The position numbers were made by a program, and so were the translations under genes. Below are positions 16,638-25,702 of a stretch of DNA of 64,000 nucleotides, one piece after another. The notes beneath the pieces are model-generated. The model was not told the origin of the DNA and ran no database searches. It worked only from the letters and a program-made list of their open reading frames with translations. The stretch lies in assembly GCF_900115065.1 (NCBI RefSeq), contig NZ_FOVE01000017.1:1-64000 (forward strand), written 5' to 3'. The stretch's first letter is position 1, and each line of letters begins with the position of its first letter. Source of the stretch: Formivibrio citricus (lineage in GTDB: Bacteria; Pseudomonadota; Gammaproteobacteria; Burkholderiales; Chitinibacteraceae).

Positions 16638-19013
16638 GTGTCTGACCTTCTCGTTATCGATCTGGCTGAACTGCGGATGCAGGATGTGCCGCGCGTCGGG
16701 GGTAAAAACGCCTCGCTCGGAGAAATGATTTCTCAGCTTTCCGACAAGGGTGTGCGCGTTCCTGGCGGTTTTGCCACCACTTCCGAGGCATGGCAGTTGT
16801 TCCTGTCCCATCTGGGGCTGGCTGACCGGATCGATGCTGTGCTGGCCGAACTGGATGTCTCGGATCTGCAGGCGCTGGCTGCCGCAGGTCGCCAGATTCG
16901 GCAATGGATCATGGAAACCCCGCTGCCGGAATCGCTGGAGAAGGTCATCGCACAAAGCTATGCTGCTCTGGGTGACGAAGTGACGGTCGCGGTGCGCTCT
17001 TCCGCTACAGCCGAAGATTTGCCCGACGCGTCGTTTGCCGGTCAGCAGGAAACCTATCTCAACATCAAGGGCTTGGCCAACGTGCTGGATGCAATCCGCC
17101 GCGTGTTCGCCTCGCTCTACACGGACCGCGCAATTTCCTATCGCGTGCATCAGGGCTACGACCACAAGCTCGTAGCGCTTTCGGCCACCATTCAGCGCAT
17201 GGTGCGCTCGGATACCGGTGCTGCCGGCGTCATGTTCACGCTGGATACCGAAACCGGTTTCGACCAGGTGGTATTCGTTACTTCTTCGTGGGGCTTGGGC
17301 GAATCGGTGGTGCAGGGGCTCGTCAATCCGGATGAGTTCTACGTGCACAAGCCCATGTTGCAGGCTGGCCGCCAAGCCATCGTGCGCCGGCAACTGGGCA
17401 GCAAGGCTTCGCGCATGGTTTACGACACGCAAGCCGTGGCCGGCCGTTCGGTGAAAAGCGAAGACACGCCGGCGGCGCTACGCCAGCAATTTTCGCTGAC
17501 CGATTCCGATGTCATGGAATTGGCGCGCTACGCGCTGATCATCGAGGAGCATTATGCCCGTCCGATGGATATCGAGTGGGGCAAGGACGGCGAAGACGGC
17601 CTGCTTTACATTTTGCAGGCGCGCCCCGAGACCGTGAAATCGCAGGAAACACGCTCCGAGCGTCTGGTGCGCTATCGCATCAAGGGCACGGGTGAGCTGC
17701 TGGTGGAAGGGCGTTCCATCGGCCAGAAGATCGGAGCAGGGCATGTCCGTCTCGTGCGCAACCACAGCGAAATGGAACGTGTCCAGCCCGGCGACGTGCT
17801 GGTGACCGATATCACCGATCCGGATTGGGAGCCGGTCATGAAACGCGCGTCCGCGATCGTGACCAATCGCGGCGGGCGGACCTGCCATGCGGCCATTATT
17901 GCCCGCGAGCTGGGCGTGCCGGCCGTGGTGGGCTGCGGCGATGCCACCAAGCGTCTGCGTGACGGCGATATCGTGACCGTTTCCTGTGCCGAGGGCGAAA
18001 TGGGGCGGGTGTATGCCGGTGAAGTACCGTTCGAACGCATCGACTTGGGGCAGGCCGAACTCCCGGCATTGCCTGTCAAACTGATGATGAACGTGGGCAA
18101 CCCCGAGCTTGCTTTCGAGTTCTGCCAGTTGCCCAACGAGGGCGTGGGTCTGGCACGGCTTGAGTTCCTGATCAACCGCGTGATCGGTGTTCACCCCAAG
18201 GCGATCCTGGCACATCCGCAGGTTCCGGATGAATTGCGCAGCCAGATCGATGCGCGCATCGCCGGCTATCCTTCTGCGGTCGATTTCTACGTCGACAAAC
18301 TTGCAGAAGGCGTGGCGACGCTTGCTGCCGCTTTCTGGCCGAAAAAGGTGATCGTGCGCCTGTCCGACTTCAAGTCGCACGAGTATGGCAACCTGATGGG
18401 CGGGCGCGATTACGAGCCGCACGAGGAAAACCCCATGCTGGGTTTCCGCGGGGCGGCCCGGTATATCGACGAGAATTTCCGCGATTGCTTCGAGCTGGAA
18501 TGCCGCGCCATCAAGAAGGTGCGTGACGTGATGGGGCTGACCAACGTGGAAGTCATGATCCCGTTCGTCCGTACCCTCAACGAGGCGCGCAAGGTCGTGG
18601 AATTGCTGCAGCAGAATGGCCTCAAGCGCGGCGAGAACGGGCTGCGGGTCATCATGATGTGCGAGATACCGTCGAACGCCGTGCTCGCGGAAAGCTTCCT
18701 CGAATACTTCGACGGCTTCTCGATTGGCTCCAATGACATGACCCAGCTGACGCTGGGGATCGACCGGGATTCCGGCGGCCCGATTGCAGGCTCGTTTGAC
18801 GAGCGCAATGAGGCGGTGAAGGCCATGCTGTCGCTCGCCATCAGGGCGTGCCGCAAGCAAGGCAAGTATATCGGCATCTGCGGTCAAGGGCCGTCCGACC
18901 ATCCGGATTTTGCCCAATGGCTGTTGTCCGAAGGGATCGAAACCATTTCGCTGAATCCGGATACGGTGGTGGAAACCTGGCTGTATCTGGCCGAGCAAGG
19001 CAAGCAAGCCTGA
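16638..19013 (+). CDS. ppsA: Phosphoenolpyruvate synthase (pyruvate, water dikinase)
   Basis: 791 residues from the GTG at 16638 (SD GGGAG 8 bases upstream), matching the E. coli enzyme (792). An in-frame upstream extension to 16449 is AT-rich and unlike the family. The N-terminal ATP-grasp domain is followed by the swivelling phosphohistidine domain [15 protein letters not shown] (His417 equivalent of E. coli His421). The C-terminal PEP/pyruvate TIM barrel has [11 protein letters not shown] and the terminal CGQGPSD. It makes PEP from pyruvate with ATP for gluconeogenesis, fitting growth on C4 acids. Controlled by the divergent PpsR. Confidence 0.97.
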   Translation: MSDLLVIDLAELRMQDVPRVGGKNASLGEMISQLSDKGVRVPGGFATTSEAWQLFLSHLGLADRIDAVLAELDVSDLQALAAAGRQIRQWIMETPLPESLEKVIAQSYAALGDEVTVAVRSSATAEDLPDASFAGQQETYLNIKGLANVLDAIRRVFASLYTDRAISYRVHQGYDHKLVALSATIQRMVRSDTGAAGVMFTLDTETGFDQVVFVTSSWGLGESVVQGLVNPDEFYVHKPMLQAGRQAIVRRQLGSKASRMVYDTQAVAGRSVKSEDTPAALRQQFSLTDSDVMELARYALIIEEHYARPMDIEWGKDGEDGLLYILQARPETVKSQETRSERLVRYRIKGTGELLVEGRSIGQKIGAGHVRLVRNHSEMERVQPGDVLVTDITDPDWEPVMKRASAIVTNRGGRTCHAAIIARELGVPAVVGCGDATKRLRDGDIVTVSCAEGEMGRVYAGEVPFERIDLGQAELPALPVKLMMNVGNPELAFEFCQLPNEGVGLARLEFLINRVIGVHPKAILAHPQVPDELRSQIDARIAGYPSAVDFYVDKLAEGVATLAAAFWPKKVIVRLSDFKSHEYGNLMGGRDYEPHEENPMLGFRGAARYIDENFRDCFELECRAIKKVRDVMGLTNVEVMIPFVRTLNEARKVVELLQQNGLKRGENGLRVIMMCEIPSNAVLAESFLEYFDGFSIGSNDMTQLTLGIDRDSGGPIAGSFDERNEAVKAMLSLAIRACRKQGKYIGICGQGPSDHPDFAQWLLSEGIETISLNPDTVVETWLYLAEQGKQA

Positions 19014-19030
19014 TTCGGGCGCAGCTCACA

Positions 19031-19063
19031 AACACCGTCTGTTGATCCGGACGGTGTTTTTTT
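19031..19063 (+). terminator. ppsA terminator
   Basis: AACACCGTC / GACGGTGTT inverted repeat with a 10-base loop followed by a run of T, about 18 bases after the ppsA stop codon. Confidence 0.88.
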
Positions 19064-19191
19064 ATCCGTGCGCGGACTGTCGCGCCCGGTTTTATTCCTT
19101 GTAAGTTATGTTTATTGTTTTATGGGCGGTCTGCGCTTATTTTGCGTCATTTTTGTAATATGATAATGGGTGCGTGTTCCTGACGGAGTAA

Positions 19192-20169
19192 ATGGCTGTG
19201 CGACTTAAAACCCGAGTTTGGATCATCATTATCGCCTCGGTGCTGGGGCTGCTGGTTATGGGGGCTTTCGGGCTATACAGCATGCGGCAAGGCATGCTTG
19301 AAGAGCGGAAAGCACAGATTTCCCAATTGCTCGATTTCGCCGATGCGCAGTTGAAGTATTTCCACGGCCTGGAAAAGACCGGGAAACTGAGCCGGGAAGA
19401 AGCCCAAGCGCAGGCGCGGGAGGCGCTTTCCGCGCAACGTCGTGGCAATGACTATTTCGTGGTTCGCTCCATTCAGGACAATGTTCTTTTGGTTCATGCC
19501 ACTGCCGCCCGGGTTGGCAAGGTGGATGCTGGCGGGAAAACGCTCGATGGCCGACCGGTCATGGACGCGTACAAGGAAGCCATTGCCAAAAGCGGAACGG
19601 GCAAGGGCTTCGTGACCTTGGGGGCTGTGCGCCCCAATACTCCTGATAAAAAGCTTTACACCAAACTGAGTGGCGCCGCGACGTTCCAGCCGTGGAACTG
19701 GATTGTGGTGATCGGTTTCTTTGTGGATGACATTGAGGCGCGTTTTTGGAAACAGGCAAGTTTCTTCATTGTCGTTGCTGCAGCGCTGCTTGTGGTGCTG
19801 ACCGTACTGGTTCTGCGGATGCGGGGCTCCATCCTGAACCAATTGGGCGGCGAGCCGCAGGAAGCAGCCGACAGCATGAGGAAGATCGCCAATGGTGATC
19901 TGGGGATCGAAATCAAGCTGGCGAGTAATGACAACAGCAGCCTGATTGCCTTCCTGAAGGTCATGCAGATGAAACTGAAGAATATCACGTCGACGATTCA
20001 GGATAATTCTGCAACTTTGAACGAACAGGTGCGCAGTTTCGATGACGCTGCCAAATCGTATGCCGAAACAAAATCGGAAGAGCAGCTTTCCGATCTGCTT
20101 CGTGCGGTGAAGAAACTGAGCCGGACCGTGGAAATACTCGGCAAGTCGGTGTCGCGGTTCAAGTTGTAA
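19192..20169 (+). CDS. Cache-HAMP membrane protein without an output domain (paralog 1)
   Basis: 325 residues. TM1 about 9-30, an extracytoplasmic single-Cache (sCache_2-like) domain about 40-185 with DYFVVRS and PWNWIVVIGFFVDDI, TM2 about 190-212, a HAMP-like segment with LGGEPQEAADSMRKIANGDLG, and a short helical tail ending LGKSVSRFKL. This is the N-terminal half of a chemoreceptor, but the MA signalling domain is absent and no kinase or cyclase domain replaces it. ATG at 19192 with SD GGAG. It is followed 75 bases later by a close paralog. Function unknown; perhaps a sensory partner or decoy receptor. Confidence 0.85.
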   Translation: MAVRLKTRVWIIIIASVLGLLVMGAFGLYSMRQGMLEERKAQISQLLDFADAQLKYFHGLEKTGKLSREEAQAQAREALSAQRRGNDYFVVRSIQDNVLLVHATAARVGKVDAGGKTLDGRPVMDAYKEAIAKSGTGKGFVTLGAVRPNTPDKKLYTKLSGAATFQPWNWIVVIGFFVDDIEARFWKQASFFIVVAAALLVVLTVLVLRMRGSILNQLGGEPQEAADSMRKIANGDLGIEIKLASNDNSSLIAFLKVMQMKLKNITSTIQDNSATLNEQVRSFDDAAKSYAETKSEEQLSDLLRAVKKLSRTVEILGKSVSRFKL

Positions 20170-20244
20170 TGCCTGGGCCTGCCGCGTTGACGGAATTTGG
20201 AATGACATTGTCTGTTTCGCATGATTTTGACGGAGAAACCCGCT

Positions 20245-21213
20245 GTGCGACTTAAAACCCGTGTTTTGATCATCATTGTGGCCTCGTTGCTGGGGCTGGT
20301 CGTGATGGGGCTCTTGGGGCTGTACAACATGCGTCAGAGCATGCTGGAAGAGCGCCGGGCGCAGATTGTGCAATTGCTGGATTTTGCAGAGTCGCAGATG
20401 CGCCATTTCCATGGACTTGAAGTGAGCGGCAAGCTGAGTGCAGAGGAAGCCCAGGCAAAAGCCAAGGCCGCGATTGCAGCCCAGCGCTCACCTGATGGCA
20501 GCATCTATTATTTCGTGCGCTCTGCGGACGACACCATGATCGTGCACCCGCTGGCCAGCCGGATCGGGAAAGTGGACGATGGTGGCAAAATGCCTGATGG
20601 CAGAACTTTGGTGCAGCAGTATCGGGATGGATTGACCTCCAGTGGCAATAACCGCTTTGTCAGCCTGGCGCTTTCTCCGCGAGCGGGTCATCAGAAGTTG
20701 TTGCCCAAGATGAACGGCGTGGCCAAATTCGACCCGTGGGGCTGGATGTACGGGATCGGCTTCTTCGTGGATGATATCGATACCCGCTTCTGGAAGCAGT
20801 CCGTCATGTTCCTCGCCGTAGGTGGTGGCTTGCTGGTGCTGCTGGCTGGCCTTGTTTTGCGGATGCGCAGTGTCATCTTGCAGCAACTGGGCGGCGAGCC
20901 GCAGGATGCTGCGGAGTGCATGAAAAAAATTGCCAATGGTGACTTGGGTGTGGAAATCATCCTGGAAAAAGATGACAGCACCAGTCTGATGGCCTCTTTG
21001 AAATTGATGCAGATGAAATTGAAGAACATTACGTCTGCCATTCAGGAAAACGCATCGACACTGGATGGCCAAGTCCAGATCTTTGATGCTGCAGCCAAGA
21101 CCTACGCGGAAACGAAGTCTGAGGATGATTTGGCAGATTTGCTTCGAACCATCAAGAAACTTGGTAAAACAGCGGATATACTTGGGAAGTCCGTATCCCG
21201 TTTCAAGTCGTGA
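20245..21213 (+). CDS. Cache-HAMP membrane protein without an output domain (paralog 2)
   Basis: 322 residues from the GTG at 20245. The sequence around it (TGACGGAG, then CTGTGCGACTTAAAACCCG) matches the start region of the upstream paralog, with the SD 9 bases away. An in-frame ATG at 20221 is possible but precedes the SD. Same plan as paralog 1: TM, sCache (YYFVRSADD, PWGWMYGIGFFVDDI), TM, HAMP (LGGEPQDAAECMKKIANGDLG) and tail LGKSVSRFKS. The two proteins are alike along their full length, indicating tandem duplication. It is followed by a small cytosolic protein gene in the same direction. Confidence 0.83.
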   Translation: MRLKTRVLIIIVASLLGLVVMGLLGLYNMRQSMLEERRAQIVQLLDFAESQMRHFHGLEVSGKLSAEEAQAKAKAAIAAQRSPDGSIYYFVRSADDTMIVHPLASRIGKVDDGGKMPDGRTLVQQYRDGLTSSGNNRFVSLALSPRAGHQKLLPKMNGVAKFDPWGWMYGIGFFVDDIDTRFWKQSVMFLAVGGGLLVLLAGLVLRMRSVILQQLGGEPQDAAECMKKIANGDLGVEIILEKDDSTSLMASLKLMQMKLKNITSAIQENASTLDGQVQIFDAAAKTYAETKSEDDLADLLRTIKKLGKTADILGKSVSRFKS

Positions 21214-21284
21214 CGGGGTAGTGCAACATCGCTAAGGTATTTTTTGAAATTGATTCCTTTGTCAATGGATAATTGAGGCTCAAG

Positions 21285-21812
21285 ATGAATTTGTCGGCTG
21301 GCTTGCATATCACCCCGAAAGGGGTGGACGAAGTAAAAAATCGGGTTTACAAGCTTAGCATCAGAAAGAGAAGTGTTCTTATCCTTCTCGAAAAACCGCA
21401 AACTGTTGAATATGTAATTCAGAAATCGGTTTTTCATAAAGACGAGATTCTGGAAGAAATCAACAGCTTGATTCGGGATGGATTCCTGACTGCCAGCGGC
21501 GACGTTCCGGGCGGGGCGCCCGCAGCAAAGCCTTCAGAAGCGCAAGCAGCTGCGGGCGGGGCTTCCGGTGGCGGTAATTTCCAGCTCAGCGACGACATCA
21601 TCCTGTCCGAAGCCAAGTTCCTGCTCGTGGATTTCTGCGTGGATACTTTTGGCACGCAGTCACAGTCGTATGTGGACGAGATCGGCGAATGCAAGAACGC
21701 CAAAAATCTTTATCTCAGTCTCAGAAATATCTACGCAGCCACAGAAAAGCAATATCCCAACCGCGTTGCGGCCTTGCTTGGCGTAATCAAGGAAATCAAC
21801 GAAACCGCCTGA
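21285..21812 (+). CDS. Unrecognised small cytosolic protein, third gene of the Cache cluster
   Basis: 175 residues from the ATG at 21285 (SD GAGG); a TTG at 21273 is the alternative. The N-terminal ~70 residues are charged and helical with the look of a winged-helix fold (KRSVLILLEKPQTVEYVIQ, EEINSLIRDGFL). An Ala/Gly/Pro-rich linker lies at about 75-105, then a helical C-terminal domain (FLLVDFCVDTFG, LYLSLRNIYAATEKQYPNRV). I do not recognise the family. Its place directly after two output-less sensors suggests it acts with them. The stop codon lies inside a palindromic repeat. Confidence 0.75.
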   Translation: MNLSAGLHITPKGVDEVKNRVYKLSIRKRSVLILLEKPQTVEYVIQKSVFHKDEILEEINSLIRDGFLTASGDVPGGAPAAKPSEAQAAAGGASGGGNFQLSDDIILSEAKFLLVDFCVDTFGTQSQSYVDEIGECKNAKNLYLSLRNIYAATEKQYPNRVAALLGVIKEINETA

Positions 21813-21958
21813 GAACCAGTTTACGATCTTGCTGCGAAGCCTTGATCGGGGCTCATGTGCTGCTCAAAATCCTCATGTACAACTTGTACACTCCGGTTTT
21901 TGCGCTGCTCTTCACCCCGCTGACGGTTTCTCACGACTGATCGTGAACAGGTTCTGAG
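21809..21958. repeat. Full-length palindromic intergenic element
   Basis: 150 bp near-perfect palindrome centred on GTACAACTTGTAC (21877-21889). The outer arms read CTGAGAACCAGTTTACGATC and, on the opposite strand from the other end, CTCAGAACCTGTTCACGATC. The stop codon TGA of the preceding gene is within the first bases. The whole element is alignable to 1901-2003 (which lacks the centre), and its core is shared with 53897-53999. No coding capacity. Confidence 0.85.
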
Positions 21959-22047
21959 AGCCGATCCTCGCTTTTGCCTGGATGCCTCGACGGAGCATCC
22001 TTACCGGGTGCCTTGGCGCCTTTTGTATGTCCAGCTCCCCCACAGAA

Positions 22048-22476
22048 TCACAAATGAGTGTGACGTTCGTGCCCGACTTGTGTCTGCATGTCGCTCAGCC
22101 CCTTGAGGATGCCGCAAGTTTTCACGGATTGCTCCGACTCGCAGCGTTGGCGCAATTCCGTCAGTTGCTCCCTGAGAAGGGAGAGTTCACGAATACGCTC
22201 GTCCACATGGGCGATGTGCAGATCAAAAACTGAATTGACCGCCTTGCAGCTTTCCGCCTTCCCGTTTGCCAGGGCGAGCAGGGTGCGTATTTCTTCATGA
22301 CTCATGTCCAGGGCCCGACAGTTGCGGATAAAGCGCAAACGATCAAAATGCCCGGGCCCATATTCACGGTAATTGCCCGCGCTACGGCCTGCTGCGGGTA
22401 GCAGTCCTTCTGCCTCGTAATAACGTACGGTTTCGACCGAGCATTGCGCCAGTCGAGCAAGTTCGCCGATTCGCAT
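22048..22476 (-). CDS. cadR: MerR-family Cd(II)/Pb(II)-responsive regulator
   Basis: 142 residues. The N-terminal MerR helix-turn-helix is MRIGELARLAQCSVETVRYYEAEGLL (positions 1-26), followed by the long dimerisation helix. Metal-site cysteines are Cys77, Cys112 and Cys121; the first two match positions known for Pseudomonas CadR. The C-terminus is His-rich (GHERHTHL), as in CadR proteins. Divergent from the metal ATPase gene, with a MerR-type operator between them. Confidence 0.93.
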   Translation of the reverse strand: MRIGELARLAQCSVETVRYYEAEGLLPAAGRSAGNYREYGPGHFDRLRFIRNCRALDMSHEEIRTLLALANGKAESCKAVNSVFDLHIAHVDERIRELSLLREQLTELRQRCESEQSVKTCGILKGLSDMQTQVGHERHTHL

Positions 22477-22564
22477 GATGCGCTCCGAATTAGTCGTCAG
22501 TCACACAGATTCTGCCATGTTCGGCCCGCGTCGTTCTCGCAAACCTGTGCGATTGACTGCCGGT

Positions 22565-22595
22565 TTGACTCTATAGTTACTTTAGGGTGTGAAAT
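22565..22595 (+). promoter_or_regulatory. MerR-type operator-promoter of cadA
   Basis: -35 TTGACT (22565-22570) and -10 TGAAAT (22590-22595) are separated by an over-long 19-base spacer. The spacer holds the dyad ACTCTATAG / CTTTAGGGT (22568-22576, 22580-22588). Over-long spacers with the operator inside are the signature of MerR-family promoters, which the metal-bound regulator untwists. Confidence 0.85.
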
Positions 22596-22629
22596 AAGTC
22601 TACTACGTATTCCCGCCCGGAGTTTGACC

Positions 22630-24618
22630 GTGTCTCATCAGCAAAACCAAGTCCCGCGCCAAAGGCAAGCCAGCGATTGCCATGCCGGCGGAGATTCTTG
22701 CTGCCATCCGTCATTGGATTCTGCTTGCACTTCGTCCTGTTGTGGCTCTGGAGATGCCGTGTCGCCGGAAACCTGGAGGCCGCTCGTGCTGGCCGCGGGC
22801 GCAGCTGCGGGAGCCGAGGCGGCTCATTGGCTGGATGCGCCGGGCTGGCTTTCTGCCATGCTTGCCATCATGGCCGTGCTGGCTTGTGGCACTTCGACGT
22901 ACAGGAAAGGCTGGCTAGCCCTGCGCCATGGCAATCTCAATATCAACGCATTGATGAGCATCGCAGTCAGCGGTGCAATGGCCATCGGGCAATGGCCCGA
23001 GGCGGCGATGGTGATGGTGCTTTTCACGCTGGCCGAACGGATCGAATCCTTTTCGCTGGATCGTGCGCGCCAAGCAATCCGGACGCTGATGAGTCAGTCT
23101 CCCGAGACCGCAACCGTACAGCAAGCGGATGGGAGTTGGTGCGACCAGCCTGCGCGGGAGGTCGTTCCAGGCTGCATCGTTCGCGTCAAGCCGGGAGAGC
23201 GCATTGCGCTGGACGGTCGCGTAACCGGCGGGCATTCCACGGTTAATCAGGCACCAATCACGGGTGAAAGCTTGCCGGTTGAAAAAGAAGCGGGCGATCC
23301 GGTGTATGCCGGAACGATCAACGAATCCGGTTCGATGACGTTCGAAGTTACAGCCAGCGCCCGGAACAGTACCCTTGCACGCATCATCCATGCTGTGGAG
23401 GCTGCCCAAGGCTCGCGGGCGCCAATGCAGCGCTTTATCGACCGATTCGCCCGTGTGTATACACCCACGGTATTCATTCTTGCATTGGCTGTTGCCATTG
23501 TTCCACCCTTGCTGTGGCAAGGTGAATGGCTGGCCTGGTTGTACAAGGCGTTAGTCCTGCTAGTGATCGCCTGTCCTTGTGCCTTGGTGATTTCAACTCC
23601 GGTGACCATCGTCAGCGGTCTGGCGGCCGCAGCGCGTCACGGACTTCTTGTCAAAGGTGGCTCCCATCTGGAAATAGGCCGCAAGCTGGCCCATATCGCG
23701 CTCGACAAGACCGGCACGATTACCCATGGCAAGCCGGTATTGACGGATTTCGTCGTGCTGGCTGGCCTATCGGAAGCCAGGGTGCGCACGCTGGTCGCGA
23801 GCCTCGCCATTCATTCTGACCACCCCGTATCCCGCGCGCTGAGCGGCCTTGCCGCAATCTATGGCGGTGCACTTGAGGAAGTTTCGCATTTCAGGGCGCT
23901 GCCGGGGCTGGGTACGCAGGGGGAAATCGAAAGGACGCGCTATACGCTGGGCAAACATCGCCTGATCCATGATCTCGGGCTGTGTTCCGATGCGCTTGAA
24001 TCGCAATTGGCGGTACTGGAAACGCAGGGAAAGACAACGATCATCCTTGCCGATACCGAACAGGTGCTTGCCGTGATGGCCGTGGCTGACACGGTCAAGG
24101 ACAGCAGTCGCCAGGCTGTCGCGGAATTGCATGAGTTGGGCATCCATACCGTCATGTTGACAGGTGACAATATCCATACCGCCAAAGCGATAGCTACTCA
24201 GGTCGGCATTGACGAGGTGCGCGGAGAACTGTTGCCTGAAGACAAGTTGCAGGCAGTTGAGAGTCTGCAGGGCGATGGGCAGCTGATCGGGATGGTTGGA
24301 GACGGAATCAACGATGCCCCGGCGCTTGCACGGGCTGACATCGGATTTGCCATGGGGGCAGCCGGCTCCGATACGGCTATGGAGACGGCGGATGTGGCGC
24401 TGATGGATGACGATTTGCGCAAATTGCCGCGTTTTATCCGGCTTTCTCGCGAAACCCATGCCATCCTCGTGCAAAACATTGTTCTGGCCTTGGGCATCAA
24501 GACTGTGTTTCTTGCCCTGACCATGGCAGGGGCAGGAACCATGTGGATGGCGGTTTTCGCTGATGTGGGCGCCAGCCTGCTGGTGATCGCCAACGGGCTG
24601 AGGCTGGTCAGGAAATAA
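22630..24618 (+). CDS. cadA: Heavy-metal translocating P1B-type ATPase (Zn/Cd/Pb exporter)
   Basis: 662 residues from the GTG at 22630 (SD GGAG 7 bases upstream). The N-terminus has no ferredoxin-like HMA domain but a short Cys/His-rich stretch with CHAGGDSCCH and CTSSCC. The core is complete: TM metal motif VIACPCALVIS, phosphorylation site DKTGTITHGKP, actuator TGES, nucleotide-binding SDHPVSRAL (the P1B HP motif), and GDGINDAPALARAD. It pumps divalent soft metals out of the cytoplasm. Driven by the CadR operator just upstream. Confidence 0.95.
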   Translation: MSHQQNQVPRQRQASDCHAGGDSCCHPSLDSACTSSCCGSGDAVSPETWRPLVLAAGAAAGAEAAHWLDAPGWLSAMLAIMAVLACGTSTYRKGWLALRHGNLNINALMSIAVSGAMAIGQWPEAAMVMVLFTLAERIESFSLDRARQAIRTLMSQSPETATVQQADGSWCDQPAREVVPGCIVRVKPGERIALDGRVTGGHSTVNQAPITGESLPVEKEAGDPVYAGTINESGSMTFEVTASARNSTLARIIHAVEAAQGSRAPMQRFIDRFARVYTPTVFILALAVAIVPPLLWQGEWLAWLYKALVLLVIACPCALVISTPVTIVSGLAAAARHGLLVKGGSHLEIGRKLAHIALDKTGTITHGKPVLTDFVVLAGLSEARVRTLVASLAIHSDHPVSRALSGLAAIYGGALEEVSHFRALPGLGTQGEIERTRYTLGKHRLIHDLGLCSDALESQLAVLETQGKTTIILADTEQVLAVMAVADTVKDSSRQAVAELHELGIHTVMLTGDNIHTAKAIATQVGIDEVRGELLPEDKLQAVESLQGDGQLIGMVGDGINDAPALARADIGFAMGAAGSDTAMETADVALMDDDLRKLPRFIRLSRETHAILVQNIVLALGIKTVFLALTMAGAGTMWMAVFADVGASLLVIANGLRLVRK

Positions 24619-24668
24619 GAATCGGGGGCCAGGCAGTGAAGCGCCACGCCCCCGATGCTGCTGGCCGT

Positions 24669-25652
24669 TTAACGATTCATATCGATGACCACTCGCCCGC
24701 GTACCTTGCCGGCCAGCAAATCTGCGGCAACGGCAATTGCCTCGTCAAGGCCGATTTCAGTGGTCAGGGTCTCCAGTTTTGCAGTGTCGATGTCTCTTGC
24801 CAGACGATCCCAAGCGGCTTCGCGCACGGCTTTGGGGGCCATGACACTGTCAATGCCATACAGCGTGATGCCGCGCAGGATGAATGGCATGACTGTGGAC
24901 GGGAAATCCATGCCTTGAGCGAGCCCGCAGGCCGCGACAGCGCCTCCGTAGCGCGTGCCGGCACAGGCGTTGGCGAGTGTGTGGCTCCCCACCGTATCAA
25001 TCGCACCGGCCCAGCGCTCCCTGGCCAGTGGCTTTCCCGGCGCGGCCAATTCGGTGCGATCGATGATTTCCGAAACCCCTAGCGCCTTGAGGTATTCCGC
25101 CTCGCTCGTGCGACCGGTAGACGCCACTACGGTGTATCCCAACTTGGATAGCAGTGCGACGGCGATGCTGCCGACCCCGCCATTTGCGCCTGTAACCAGA
25201 ATCGGGCCATCGGACGGCTTGATGCCGTGTTTTTCAATGGCCTGCACGCACAGCATGGCGGTGTAGCCGGCGGTGCCAATCGCCATGGCTTGCCGTGCGG
25301 TTAATGCGGCAGGCAAGGCGACCAGCCAGTCTCCGTTTACACGGGCGATCTGTGCCAGCCCGCCGCAATGCGTTTCGCCTACGCCCCACCCGTTCAGCAA
25401 TACCTTTTCGCCCGCTCGCCAGCCTGGATGGCTGCTTTCAAGAACGGTGCCCGCAAAATCGATCCCGGCCACCATCGGGAAACGGCGCACGACCGGAGAT
25501 TTTCCGGTGATGGCGAGTCCATCTTTGTAATTGAGCGTCGACCATTCGACCCGCACGGTGACGTCCCCTTCCTGCAGAACGCTCTCGTCGATCTCCTGGT
25601 AATGGGCATGGTAGCCGGCGTCATCCTTGTTGATCAAAATGCCTTTGAACAT
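24669..25652 (-). CDS. acuI: Acrylyl-CoA reductase (NADPH), MDR family
   Basis: 327 residues, YhdH/AcuI-type medium-chain reductase: GroES-like N-domain ([22 protein letters not shown]) and Rossmann motif [16 protein letters not shown] with [16 protein letters not shown]. It lacks the zinc ligands of alcohol dehydrogenases. AcuI reduces toxic acryloyl-CoA to propionyl-CoA, relevant to DMSP, 3-hydroxypropionate or propionate metabolism. SD AAAGGAAA. It lies 50 bases after the TetR regulator on the same strand, with an operator-like motif in the gap. Confidence 0.92.
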   Translation of the reverse strand: MFKGILINKDDAGYHAHYQEIDESVLQEGDVTVRVEWSTLNYKDGLAITGKSPVVRRFPMVAGIDFAGTVLESSHPGWRAGEKVLLNGWGVGETHCGGLAQIARVNGDWLVALPAALTARQAMAIGTAGYTAMLCVQAIEKHGIKPSDGPILVTGANGGVGSIAVALLSKLGYTVVASTGRTSEAEYLKALGVSEIIDRTELAAPGKPLARERWAGAIDTVGSHTLANACAGTRYGGAVAACGLAQGMDFPSTVMPFILRGITLYGIDSVMAPKAVREAAWDRLARDIDTAKLETLTTEIGLDEAIAVAADLLAGKVRGRVVIDMNR

Positions 25653-25667
25653 GTTGTTTCCTTTCGT

Positions 25668-25691
25668 AATTAGACTGATTGACTATAAATT
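25668..25691 (-). promoter_or_regulatory. Putative AcuR operator upstream of acuI
   Basis: A 24-base motif, plus-strand ATTAGACTGATTGACTATAA at its core, recurs with 20 of 24 identities at 26352-26375 in front of the TetR gene itself. Two copies, each just before a start codon of the regulator/target pair, point to the regulator's binding site. Confidence 0.65.
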
Positions 25692-25702
25692 GGCGAAAAA
25701 AA

